DNA of 39,449 nt from Coleophoma eucalyptorum (lineage: Eukaryota > Ascomycota > Leotiomycetes > Helotiales > Dermateaceae), in assembly GCA_026120035.1 (NCBI GenBank), contig JALRME010000083.1, positions 1 to 39,449 on the forward strand. The letters run 5' to 3'. Below, one piece after another: positions 21,893 to 32,027 of this stretch (position 1 is its first letter; the number at the start of each line of letters is the position of its first letter). The position numbers were made by a program, and so were the translations under genes. The notes beneath the pieces are model-generated. The model worked only from the letters and a program-made list of their open reading frames with translations, did not search any database and was not told the DNA's origin.

Positions 21893-22776
21893 ATGTCATC
21901 GCACTCTGGCAGAGTTAAAGCTCTGTTTTCTGGACCTCTCGTTGGTCCTGCTCAAGAAATGACCAGAGCTCGAGGTAGAGCTCTAGAAAAAAAGACTGGT
22001 CCTCAGCGGATACCTAGAATCTTATTTAGGAATCCCTGGGACGATTATGAATTCATTCGACATCTTGGCCAGATTGCGTTAGCAAGCCTTAGAGTATCTT
22101 ACTTCAAGCTTGTCAACATTCAGCAATGTTACACCACTGACGTTTTGGAAAGAGCTCGTATCCTCACCGGGATTTCTCATCCTAACGTTGCATCTATTAT
22201 TGACATCTATGTTCACCATAACAAAACGTTCCTTGTTATCGAACATCTTGGTATCCCAGTCTCACAATTACAATTAGAGAACCATGGGCTAGAAGAGTGG
22301 GAAATAGCTACAATCTCATCAGAGGTGAACCGATCTATTTTCTTGCAAGTACTGCGACTCAAAGGTACAGATTCTCCAGGGCATCTCCTATATCACCTCT
22401 CGTGGTGTTTCGTGTAAAAACCTATCGTTGGATAGTATTCGGCTTTCAGTTGATGGACATATCAAGCTAAGTTAGGCAGTCAATCTTAATTGTGCGGCGT
22501 GACAGCTGATTCGTAGCCTTAGATCTGGACATGTCGAACCTGGAGTATGATAGACTGTATGAAGGCCCTAGAATGGTACACGTTCTTCTAGATCTGCCGG
22601 TCTTAGTAGAGTTGATCGAGCAAATGATGCTTTCGCGGTATCATTTTGAGTCTGAAGAAAAGAAATGGTCAGACGATGCTTTGAGCTTTCTGTCGTGTAC
22701 GATGTCAGGGTCGTTAGAAAGTCTAATGAGGGTAAATCTGGGGCCCGATGATACTATAGAAGCTGACACTGAGTAG
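21893..22776 (+). pseudogene. protein-kinase-like domain, catalytically dead and broken
   Basis: The likely start is ATG at 21893 (MSSHSGRVKALFSGP). The frame gives a degenerate N-lobe (WDDYEFIRHLGQIALASLRV), a C-helix/hinge region (RARILTGISHPNVASIIDIY, TFLVIEHLG) and then LEEWEIATISSE. After 22320 the frame must be rejoined, possibly through a 55-nt intron (22325-22379), to GISYITSRGVSCKNLSLDSI and RLSVDGHIKLS, where TAG follows. The catalytic HRD is CKN, and no DFG is visible. A further frame (22531-22776) resembles the kinase C-lobe end (WSDDALSFLSCTMSGSLESL). Similar pseudokinase-like genes are frequent in ascomycete accessory regions. Both signature losses and the stop indicate a non-functional relic, although a pseudokinase role of an intact allele elsewhere is conceivable. 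Confidence 0.65.
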
Positions 22777-23196
22777 CACAGTTTCCTAGCATCTGCGCGG
22801 CCATCTAGAAGGTTGATTTCTCGAATTCGATTCAGTTGCGAGAATCAGACCAGGTCTTTAGCCAGAGGAGGCTGCGATAGCCAACAGTCACTTAGGGAGC
22901 TAGAATGCAATGTACATAATGATTTAGCTTGAATTAATACTTAATTTCTATCTATAATTCAGCGCTAGCAGAAATTTGCATCATTGGAAAAGGACAGCTA
23001 TATTAGAGACAGCATTTTTTCTATTTCTACAAATTCCAAAGACATTATGCTCATCTAACTTAGTTTGAATAAAATGGCTCAGTTTGTATGAACACCTATT
23101 TTCCAGTCTAACTTACTATCACGGCATTGTCTAAACAGTCCTACATTGGGGGTATAGGTAGTAATTTTTCATGACTATATTGTATAGAAGGCACTG
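22777..23196. other. intergenic, AT-leaning
   Basis: No gene or RNA feature supported. It is the 3' flank shared by the pseudokinase (plus) and the MADS-like gene (minus). Confidence 0.4.
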
Positions 23197-23568
23197 CTAA
23201 ACAGCCTCATCTGGCTGGACTAATATCTCTTTGTCATCGCCGTCCATATCTCTCTGAGCAACAATATCCACTCCTTTCTTGAAGTCCGATGGTAGCATCA
23301 TCTTTGGGACAGGATATGAAATTTTCTACTCGTGATTTAGAGTCTTGTAAACTTTGGGTCTTTCATTGCGTAAGCTTACAACTTCTGCCATGCTCGGCGG
23401 GAAAGATTCTTGGCTTGTTGAGGTGTATGTGAAGTATCGTCCCCGCTTATGTATAATCAAAGCTACCTCTAGCCCATGGTAGAGTCCAAGCTCATGAGTT
23501 TTCTTCAATAAAGTCCGTGCTTTTCGATCAGAGCTATCGCGAAGCTGTTTGCTTATCTTTGAAGACAT
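23197..23568 (-). CDS. small MADS-box-like (SRF-type) protein, 105 aa
   Basis: Two exons, 23568-23380 and 23325-23197, join at phase 0 across a 54-nt intron (GTAAGC, CTAAA, GAGTAG). Residues 5-55 resemble an SRF/MADS DNA-binding domain: SSDRKARTLLKKTHELGLYH then GLEVALIIHKRGRYFTYTS, matching the conserved RK..LLKKA.EL....EVALII..GR pattern. The second exon is short and acidic (KISYPVPKMMLPSDFKKG, then DMDGDDKEILVQPDEAV). There are no activation or dimerisation extensions. Compared with Mcm1/Rlm1-type factors it is a minimal, divergent family member; binding DNA as a dimer in the nucleus is inferred. The frame also extends upstream (23643), but the ATG at 23568 begins the domain. A partial duplicate lies 1.1 kb away. 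Confidence 0.7.
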
Positions 23569-23640
23569 GTCGATAGATACTAGGGAAAGATATGTGAAGA
23601 ATGGTTTGATATGTATACTAAAAGAGGGGTTGAAAGTACT

Positions 23641-23760
23641 CAATTGTGATGGTTTCCACCAAGTTATTCTCGCCTGATGTTCACTTCCCTTTCCCTGCCC
23701 TTAAATTATGATGGCTTTCACGCAGTTGTTCTTCAATGGTAATGATCTTCAAACAATTAA
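23641..23760. repeat. duplicated promoter segment, copy A
   Basis: The sequence upstream of the MADS-like gene contains GATGGTTTCCACCAAGTTAT and, about 70 bp on, GATGGCTTTCACGCAGTTGT. The same arrangement recurs at 24786-24900 in the same orientation, with the preceding leader also alignable. Confidence 0.6.
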
Positions 23761-23844
23761 ACTGCGACTGTCGTAGAACAAGTCTATGCTAGTGATAGCC
23801 TTACAATTGTCTGAGTTGCTACTAAGCTAAAACACGAACTATCG

Positions 23845-24246
23845 CTAAACTGCTGATGCTTCTTCTCTTGCCATAGCTGCATGTGTGTGCCTCCCATGAT
23901 TAGACAAACTTGGACCCTCGATCGCGAAGTCGTCCGTCTTAGCCTCTAAAAAGGTGGTCTCAGAATCAGAACAAGAATCATAATCGGCATCAGAATGGAA
24001 GCCGGAATCAGAATTAAAGTCAGGGCCCATATCTGGATTAGATTTCTGCTCTCTATCTGATGCAAGATTTGAGCCCAGGTAGCTATTGAGAGCAGGCGGG
24101 CGTTCATGTTCAAGGTTTTGGCAACAAGCTTGGTGGGGGCTTTGAAGAAATTGACGCTGCTTATGCCGCCGAGGGAAAGGGTTCAATACAGGTATTGCGA
24201 GGATAGTATTTAGTTGCCAAAGATCTGGGTATGAGACAGACCACAT
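23845..24246 (-). pseudogene. truncated copy of the DUF3435 recombinase N-terminus
   Basis: The 133-codon minus frame is a paralogue of the start of the recombinase at 35923. Both share FPRR(H/Y)KQRQFLQ, an Asp/Ser-rich tract around DMGPDxxxDSGFHS, SDSETTFL.AK, the block IEGPSLSNHG, and AAMAREEA. Upstream, both copies share a GTTATGA element next to a TATA-like sequence (minus-strand CTATATAAGC at 24261-24270). After AAMAREEA this copy ends within three codons and continues directly into the promoter of the MADS-like gene, so the recombinase body is absent. The local ATG at 24246 reads a short unrelated leader before homology begins. A 5' fragment of the recombinase was evidently duplicated or left behind about 11.5 kb away. 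Confidence 0.8.
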
Positions 24247-24639
24247 TGTGTTATGAGCTGGCTTATATAGAGGGTATTATAGACATACGAGCTGAAAGAG
24301 GCCCATCACCTGGTGGGGTTGGTCGTTTATATGCAAAGTCAAGGACGTATAACCGCAGATGTGGACGATGTGCAACAGAAATTGTGTCGTTGTGCAAGGC
24401 CTTGTAACCCCACCGCCCACTGTGCATTGCTTGATTTGTCTCCCGCTCTAGGCTCGTTGCACGTCAGTACAACAGGGCAAATCCCATGTTTTCCCCGCAG
24501 TCACGTGCAAGTAAGATGTAACAAATAAGATGCACTCTGTATCGTTCTTATTATGAAAATGGTGGCTTTGGGGCTATTAAGCAGAGCATTGCCTGTGTCG
24601 AAAGCCGATAGCGGCATGATCCTCGGATAGGATAGGAAA

Positions 24640-24900
24640 TCTTCTACTTATTACTTTGCAGCTTTCGGTCGTTCCGTCGGGTACGATTTCGGCCATGCTC
24701 GGCGGGAAAGGACATCTTGATAGACGATAGGGGCAGAGATGTAAAATTTAGCATAAGTATAACTGTGTCCGTAAGGCCACCAAGAAGTGATGGCTTCCAT
24801 CAAGTTATTCTCTGGTGGTAATCACTCCCTCTATATCATTCTTAAATGGCGATGGTTTTCATCCAATTACTCTTACGTGGTATAGAATTCCAACCGATTA
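24640..24900 (-). pseudogene. partial duplicate of the MADS-like locus lacking the MADS domain (copy B)
   Basis: On the minus strand the segment reads FPPSMAEIV followed, after an intron-like stretch, by a match to the second-exon start. This parallels FPPSMAEVV and KISYPVPK in the gene at 23197-23568. Immediately upstream the leader and promoter match copy A (GATAGACGATAGGGG versus GATAGATACTAGGG; ATGGCTTCCATCAAGTTATT versus ATGGTTTCCACCAAGTTATT). The roughly 170 bp coding for the MADS fold is missing. It lies on the other side of the truncated recombinase copy from copy A. Confidence 0.6.
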
Positions 24901-24989
24901 TTCTTGTCTATACTCTGGCCTTCTGTATCTCCCATTATAGTACTATACCCTCCATCAGACTGGCCTTGAGTATCAAATATTTCTCAGCC

Positions 24990-25484
24990 ATGTTTCTGTA
25001 GGTGATTGGAAATCTACTACGAATTTTATGTCCTGACATTTATAGCGTATCTGCAAGCCTCGCTACAGCCATCCTTAGTACAGTGAAAGGAATCAATTTT
25101 GCGGAAGTATCAGAGTCTACCCAGCTGTCTTGCGGTTGGGCCTCGATGTCTGCATACAACGGCTCGAACTGCTGTTCAAGCGAGGACAGTAGTGAAGAGA
25201 GTTGTCGTGCTGAACTCATGATGCTTAAAGACACTGCCGGAGTCGAAACTGATTTCATTTGGTCTGATGATATTTTCCAAGCACAGAGTATTAGGTTCTG
25301 GAGCACAGCCCCAGATAACAACAAGTGCGGTCCTCTGCAATTCATGTTCTACAATGCTGGTGGGCAGATTATTACTGTGGAATATTTCAAGCCTACAACA
25401 GTGATGTATGGTTGTGTTGGTCTTTCGGAGACCGCGACTGCGTATAATGGAGTGACTATGCTTGTACCCGTGCTAGCTGGATAA
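24990..25484 (+). CDS. small secreted cysteine-rich protein, 148 aa
   Basis: An 8-nt first exon (24990-24997, ATG TTT CT) splices over a 48-nt intron (GTAGGT, branch CTGAC, acceptor TATAG) to 25046-25484. The join gives MFLVSASLATAILSTVKG, a typical signal peptide with cleavage likely near INFA|E. Without the splice the frame has only an artificial N-terminus. The mature protein (about 125 aa) has six cysteines (SCGW, NCCSS, SC, KCGP, GCVG) and a beta-rich, Thr/Val-rich C-terminus, consistent with three disulfides. There is no GPI anchor or known domain. Size and composition fit a small secreted protein or effector candidate; function is unknown. A CCACCGGCTTCGGTGG hairpin lies just after the stop. 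Confidence 0.65.
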
Positions 25485-26392
25485 CGCCACCGGCTTCGGT
25501 GGTATTGCTCTCGGCACCGATGACATCGACGATATGGAGATTGAATACTGAATATATGGCAAGTATTTCAAGGCAGATTCCGCCTAGCCATCTAGCGACA
25601 AACACGAACTCTTTTCCGTGAATGGTTGCAGAGTACGTTCGCCTCTGAATTTCACACATATCTTCCTTCCCTGAGCAGCGGGACTGGAAGACATTCTTAT
25701 ATCGTGCATATTTACTTTCAAGAGATAAAGAAACCATTTATAGGAAGATGGATTGGGTTTCTGTTATGGTTAGTTTCTTACTAGAGTAAGATCATGGTGA
25801 TCTGGATGATCAGGATGAGCACTGGAATACGAAGGTCTATTTAAGTAGAATAGCATTCCCTAGTTATTAGAGCGTGCTCAACTCAAACTAAGTTCCTTAA
25901 CTTACCGGCCGCTACATCGTGCTTTTCGGAGATGTTTTTCCAGTGTTCCATTCGGCGCATATTCTAGGAGGAGTACCGCATCTTCATGCCACCCTTGTAC
26001 TCAGTGATATGAGGGTGTTCCCCGAGTCGCTTGAAAATCGTAAAGAGCGGCCAAATCACCAGGTGTGACTGAATTCTAAATGGCTGTAGAGTACGGCTAA
26101 TTTTGTCAAGAGATTTCCTGACCTTAACTCACCTTCGAGGCGACGTGCAACAAATGCTTCTTATATTTATCCTTAGTAGTGACTACTTCATTCGAAGTAG
26201 GACTGCCCGAAGGGCATAGTTACATACACGGGTGCATGCACATCGTATGACCTGGATTCAATCTAAAACTAAATCGAACTTATGGCCCTCGTCATGTATT
26301 CGAGCCGCGTCCATATTACACCTGAAACAAAGATTATAAAAGCCGCAGTCCATGCAATTATGACGACTGCCATATATTTCCTGATTCGTTTG
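25485..26392. other. intergenic, 3' flank of NLR2
   Basis: No supported gene in about 900 bp. A minus-strand frame (25456-25737) overlaps the secreted-protein gene antisense and lacks features. A short inverted repeat, CCACCGGCTTCGGTGG at 25488-25503, may be a transcript-end hairpin. Confidence 0.4.
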
Positions 26393-29300
26393 TTAGTTGC
26401 TATTTCTGACTACTGAACTACAACTTACATGATAACAAGAGCTACACCGGTAATACAAATTTTTACCTCGACCGGTCATTGGTACTACTGGGTCTGCTTC
26501 ATTCACTATACCCTGATACCAAGAGACTAATGAATCGTTGTTGCAAAATATAGCTACGTCAAGTGGTGTCCAGCCTTTTTCATCTTTTCTGTACAAATCA
26601 GCACCAGAATTGGTGAGTATTTGTATAATCCGTAGGTTGCCATTCCGACAGGCCCAATGAAGGGCCGTCCAGCCCTGTGTATCTGAAGTATTGACATCAA
26701 CACCAGACTCTAAGATTACTTGGATCATTCTATCCGAGCTGCTAGAGGCAGCAAAGTGAATAGAACTACAACCTTGCTTGTCTTTATGATTCCAATCAGG
26801 GACTTCAAGCGCGGCCAAGATACAATCTATTACTTTATTATGGTTTCCTCGAATCGCAAGTTGTAGTAAAGTTCGATCGCTGTAATCATGACTGAAAATA
26901 TTAGCTTTATTTTCAAGGAGGAGTTTAAAAATAGTCTCATTTCCACCATATGACGCAGCATAGAGTGCATTGCCATAATAACCACCCTGAGCATTGACAT
27001 TGGCTTGCTGCTCAATCAGAAGTTCGACGATCGATTCGTGTCCTCCTTCTGACGCAGCTTGGAGTGCATTGCCATAAAAACCACCCTGAGCATTGACATT
27101 GGCTTGCTGCTCAATCAGAAGTTCGACGATCGATTCGTGTCCTTCTGTTGACGCAGCTTGGAGTGCATTGCCATATTCACCACCCTGAGCATTGACATTG
27201 GCTTGCTGCTTAATCAGAAGTTCGACGATCGATTCGTATCCTCCTTATGACGCAGCTTGGAGTGCATTGCCATAAAAACCACCCTGAGCATTGACATTGG
27301 CTTGCTGCTCAATCAGAAGTTCGACGATCGATTCGTGTCCTCCAGCTGACGCAGCTTGGAGTGCATTGCCATAAAAACCACCCTGAGCATTGACATTGGC
27401 TTGCTGCTCAATCAGAAGTTCGACGATCGATTCGTGTCCTCTATATGACGCAGCTTGGAGTGCATTGCCATAAAAACCACCCTGAGCATTGACATTGGCT
27501 TGCTGCTCAATCAGAAGCTTGACGATCGATTCGTGTCCTCCTTCTGACGCAGCTTGGAGTGCATTGCCATATTCACCACCCTGAGCATTGACATTGGCTT
27601 GCTGCTTAATCAGAAGCTCGACGATCGATTCGTGTCCTCTATATGACGCAGCTTGGAGTGCATTGCCATAAAAACCACCCTGAGCATTGACATTGGCTTG
27701 CTGCTCAATCAGAAGTTCGACGATCGATTCGTGTCCTCCTTCTGACGCAGCTTGGAGTGCATTGCCATAATAACCACCCTGAGCATTGACATTGGCTTGC
27801 TGCTCAATCAGAAGCTTGACGATCGATTCGTGTCCTCCAGCTGACGCAGCTTGGAGTGCATTGCCATAATAACCACCCTGAGCATTGACATTGGCTTGCT
27901 GCTCAATCAGAAGTTCGACAATCGAATCGTGTCCTCCAGCTGACGCAGCTTGGAGTGCATTGCCATATCGACCACCCTGAGCATTGACATTGGCTTGCTG
28001 CTCAATCAGAAGTTCGACGATCGAATCGTGTCCTCCTTCTGACGCAGCTTGGAGTGCATTGCCATATTCACCACCCTGAGCATTGACATTGGCTTGCTGC
28101 TCAATCAGAAGCTTGACGATCGATTCGTGTCCTCTATATGACGCAGCATAGAGTGCATTGCCATATTCACCACCCTGAGCATTGACATTGGCTTGCTGCT
28201 TAATCAGAAGCTCGACGATCGATTCGTGTCCTCTATATGACGCAGCTTGGNNNNNNNNNNNNNNNNNNNNNNNNNNNNNNNNNNNNNNNNNNNNNNNNNN
28301 NNNNNNNNNNNNNNNNNNNNNNNNNNNNNNNNNNNNNNNNNNNNNNNNGGAGTGCATTGCCATATCCACCACCCTGAGCATTGGCATTGGCTTGCTGCTC
28401 AATCAGAAGTTCGACGATCGATTCGTGTCCTCCTTCTGACGCAGCATAGAGTGCATTGCCATATCGACCACCCTGAGCATTGACATTGGCTTGCTGCTCA
28501 ATCAGAAGCTTGACGATCGATTCGTGTCCTCTATATGACGCAGCTTGGAGTGCATTGCCATATCGACCACCCTGAGCATTGACATTGGCTTGCTGCTCAA
28601 TCAGAAGTTCGACAATCGATTCGTGTCCTCCTTCTGACGCAGCATAGAGTGCATTGCCATAAAAACCACCCTGAGCATTGACATTGGCTTGCTGCTCAAT
28701 CAGAAGCTTGACGATCGATTCGTGTCCTCCAGCTGACGCAGCTTGGAGTGCATTGCCATATTCACCACCCTGAGCATTGATATCAGCGTGAGCTTCAATT
28801 AATCTTATTACCACTTCATAGTGCCCCTTATAACATGCTGTCATCAGTGGGTTACCGTATAGGCTTGTAGAACTATTTAGGTTATTCCCTGTTTTAAGTT
28901 TCTTCTCTACAAATGAAATAATATTATACTCCACCGCTAGATCAAATACGCTAACATTCGTTTGGTATTCGGGATATTGCCTTTCATTCCTTATTTTTGT
29001 CCATGTCGACAGGGTGGAATTCTCATAAGAATCAAGCTTGACTAGCAGACTGCACTCTTCTTGAAGCCTACTCGCTGCTTCCCAGTGATCCATCCAATAT
29101 GCTGTTCCATAGGAAATACCAGCTATCTTAGTAAGCTGTCTCGTAGACATTGGTCTCTGTTCCAGGTGCTTCGCTCTCTGTAGGCTTCGAATACAGGCAT
29201 TCAATATGAGGAGATGACCACTTGCAGTTTCCTTGCGTTTGTATTTCTGGTATTCCTGGTTTTTCTGGATAAAATCTTGGACTGTGCGATGGATAAACTG

Positions 29301-32027
29301 AACGTATCCTGTGCTAGGGATTGTCTCAATAAGTCCACCACAACGGGCTTGGACCCGGCGTTTATATATTGAATCGGGCTGGAGATCTAGGCTTTCCTCA
29401 GGTGGTGGATCGTTTAGACCAAGCTTATAGATCGTCTGTAATTCAGATAGGGATAATGACCGTTTAGCACTGAGAACCATCTCAAGCAGAATTCGCCCCT
29501 CTTCCAAGTGATCTGGCTTAATCCTGTTGATCATATATCCATAAAATTGCTCAAGACCTTGCGGCATTTTCTCAACGGCCGCTTCCATCTCTTGAATGTC
29601 TCCCCCATCTTGATTGATTCCACGAAGCTCATTCCAAACTAGTTTTGCCCAAAGAAATACACCATCTGCTTGCTCTATGATTTTTTCAAGAAGTTTATGA
29701 TATCTTTCCTTGTTGCAAGCGTCTTCCTGTATTTCAAAATCCTGATCGAATGAATCTTGAACATATCGTTTAATGTCTTTTGCGTTATGCTGGTGTAAGG
29801 AGAACCCTTTAGCCTTCTGTAAAATGCTTACTATAGGCGCTTCTGGGCGACTCGAGCAGCATATTTTGATCCGCAACCGTTGTTTGCCAGTCGTCTTAGC
29901 AAGCTCTTGGATAAAGAAAAGAAGTTTTTTGGTTTCCTTACATTCATCAAGTGCGTCAAGAAAGAAAAAAATGTCGAAAGAAGTGTCGCCTTGAGGAGAT
30001 ATATCAGCTAGGATATTCCGAAACATCTCGGCTAGTATTTCGCTATCCCAAGAGATAAAGTTCAACCCAGTTCTTTTTAGGTCGGCCATCCTTTTGTGAA
30101 ATTGAGGTAGAACATATCGAAAAGCATCAGGATGCTTGTGAAGTAATTGCGTGAGAGTAGACTGAAAGAAGCCGTTCATTGAAAACTCATTCTCTGACCC
30201 ACGGCCATTGAAAAAGTATTTAATAATCAGCTTGTTTCCATCTTCCCTCTCCTTGAATTGCTTCATTATTTCCATTAGTACAGTCGACTTGCCGCAACCC
30301 GGCTTTCCTTGAATCCAGTATATTGGCTCTGGATCGTCTACCCAAGCTGAAAAGCCGATGTCTTCATCCCAAATCCAGGAGAATGTGTTTAATGCAGGTT
30401 TGTCAACTGATATCTCTCTATTGTCCATGGAAGGGAATCTTAGGCTTTCTAAACATACTATTCATGGCCAATTTCAAAATGATTAGGTCGAGTACTTTGT
30501 TATCTAAGCGAAAGAGTACTTACGCTTTTGCTCATCAGTAAGATCTATAATAGTTTCAGTCCTGATAAATCGCTGTCCTTAGATATTTTTGTGCCTACCA
30601 TTTAGACCTTCTTGTATAAGGCGAGTTCGGATTGTATGGCCTGCCTCCCTTGCAAATCGTTCGAGTACGCCTCTCACTTTAGGATACCATACACGATCAT
30701 CTTGCTCAAATTTGACCAATCTAGAATGGTCAACCTCAATATTAACTTGATAGTTAAGACCAGTCTCCCAGGATCTTCCGCAGTTTGCAGATTCTGGCGC
30801 TACAAACAGCTTTGGTGGCCCGGTTCGTTCGTATTTTCCTGTGCTTTTATTCTGTAGAGGTTAGCAAATATAAAGTCTAGAACTTAGATCTACTATACAT
30901 ACACGCCTCAGAGACGGAGATTTCCTCGTCTCAAAGAACTGTATAATCTTAGATTCCTTGAAAGGAAAGGCTGCGCAGAATTCCTGGTGCTGTTTCTCTT
31001 TGAGTCGATATCCGTGGTTTTTATCGAGCAGCGAGAGTATATATCTTTGTGGACCATCCTGAACCATTTCTAGAATATCCTCTGAAAGTAGTCCTCTAGT
31101 CGGTACCCCAAAGAACAACGCGCCATAAATACATTGAAGATTAAATTGGTCGATCCGGTCTTCACTATTACACATCGAAACAACAGCCTATATTTATGGT
31201 AAATAACTTGGATCATCACATGCTGTTTATATCTTACCTGTTTGAAGACCAAGCCACCAAGGCTATGGACAATGAAGACCAGTGGCCTAGCCGATCTAAC
31301 ATCTGTGCTAGGAGCACGGAAGTTGCGGAGGTGTAGTACCAACGTGTCGGAAAAGCTATCAATGTCCTCAACTGTGCTGTCATCCTTTAAACTTGTTCCA
31401 TAGCCGTAGATCCAGACTCGACATCGGGGCAGATTTGGGGCCAAGTTGTCGCGAAGCCACATATAGGACTTATCTCGGGTCGCCCGAAACGAACCAAAGG
31501 GATGTCCACCCCATCCATGTATTGCGATGCAGCTGTGATTCATACTGTCAGCTCCGGCCCTAAAGGAGTCAGACCACGTACTCGATTTCATATTTCTTGT
31601 CGTTGTCTATCGGAGATAAGGGCGTAAAGCCATCGAATTTCGTATCGATATAAACCGTTGGCCCGACAGGGGATTGACTACTGCGTAAAACGATCTTCGT
31701 AAAATCTACATCTCTTACGAGAATATTTGGAATACGCAGAAATGAGACGGTTGCAGCCCTGTCAGTATCATGACCTGGGCTTGAAGGGTCAGTTGCAAAT
31801 GAGTGCAGGGTGACGCTTGAGGGCTGGAGCTGTAACGTGCTGGTGAGTTTTGCTAAGAAGGATTCTTCATCAAGCCAGGATGGGATCTGGGTCACTCTAT
31901 AGGTTGTTTTGTGACCATCAAACTCGGTGTTGGTGGATCGCGACTGCCACCTCCATAATCCCCAGCCCAATACCAAAGTACAAAGGCTGGCGATAAGCTG
32001 AAGCAGAGCATCCGGGTAGGTTTCCAT
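26393..32027 (-). CDS. NLR2: membrane-anchored lipase / NACHT / ankyrin STAND protein, with two in-frame stops
   Basis: Exons 32027-31582, 31544-31238, 31187-30903, 30851-30524, then 30457 onward; introns 37, 50, 51 and 66 nt. The N-terminus has a membrane segment (ALLQLIASLCTLVLGWGLW) and a roughly 115-aa module of unknown type. A SesB-like lipase follows (AIHGWGGHPFGSF, FIVHSLGGLVFKQ, FGVPTRGL), then EVDHSRLVKF, then NACHT with P-loop GKPGCGKST at about residue 506 and FLDALDEC near 625. A long array of nearly identical 33-aa ankyrin repeats and a C-terminal tail with GRGKNLYYRCSSC complete it. TAA at 30579-30581 (codon about 437, before NACHT) and TAA at 27245-27247 (inside the array) interrupt the frame, and a 98-N gap at 28251-28348 is off-frame. 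The allele may be inactive, or the first stop may be an error. Homologues are incompatibility or immune sensors. Confidence 0.85.
26965..28790 (-). repeat. tandem 99-bp near-identical ankyrin repeat array
   Basis: About 18 visible copies of a 99-bp unit (33 aa) plus an unknown number in the N-gap. The consensus is YGNAL-AAS--GH-SIV-LLI then -QQANVNAQGG-. Variation falls in the same positions in every unit: the residue after QGG (F, Y, R, E, G), Q/Y after GNAL, the two after AAS (A-G, E-G, Y-R, T-E), K/E after SIV and E/K after LLI. Units at the two ends (DINAQGGE at the start, ANIFSHDYS at the end) are divergent. High identity between units implies recent expansion or gene conversion. Confidence 0.95.
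28251..28348. other. assembly gap (98 N) inside the ankyrin array
   Basis: The gap starts after CGCAGCTTGG and resumes at GGAGTGC, the same point of the 99-bp unit. The sequence between should therefore be 97 bases plus a multiple of 99; 98 N breaks the frame by one. Repeat copy number is unknown, and the frame break here is artificial. Confidence 0.9.

Noticed and set aside
26830..27015. 61-codon frame starting MSSKPMSML
   Set aside because: Alternate frame of the ankyrin repeats; the same shadow recurs with the repeat (MSSKPMPML).
26965..28790. Regular tandem repeats considered as a CRISPR array
   Set aside because: Units are contiguous coding ankyrin repeats with no spacers, in a eukaryotic genome.
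23197..32027. Search for a HET-s-type amyloid motif gene near the lipase-NLRs
   Set aside because: No 21-residue amyloid-motif pattern was recognised by eye in the NLR N-termini or neighbouring small genes.
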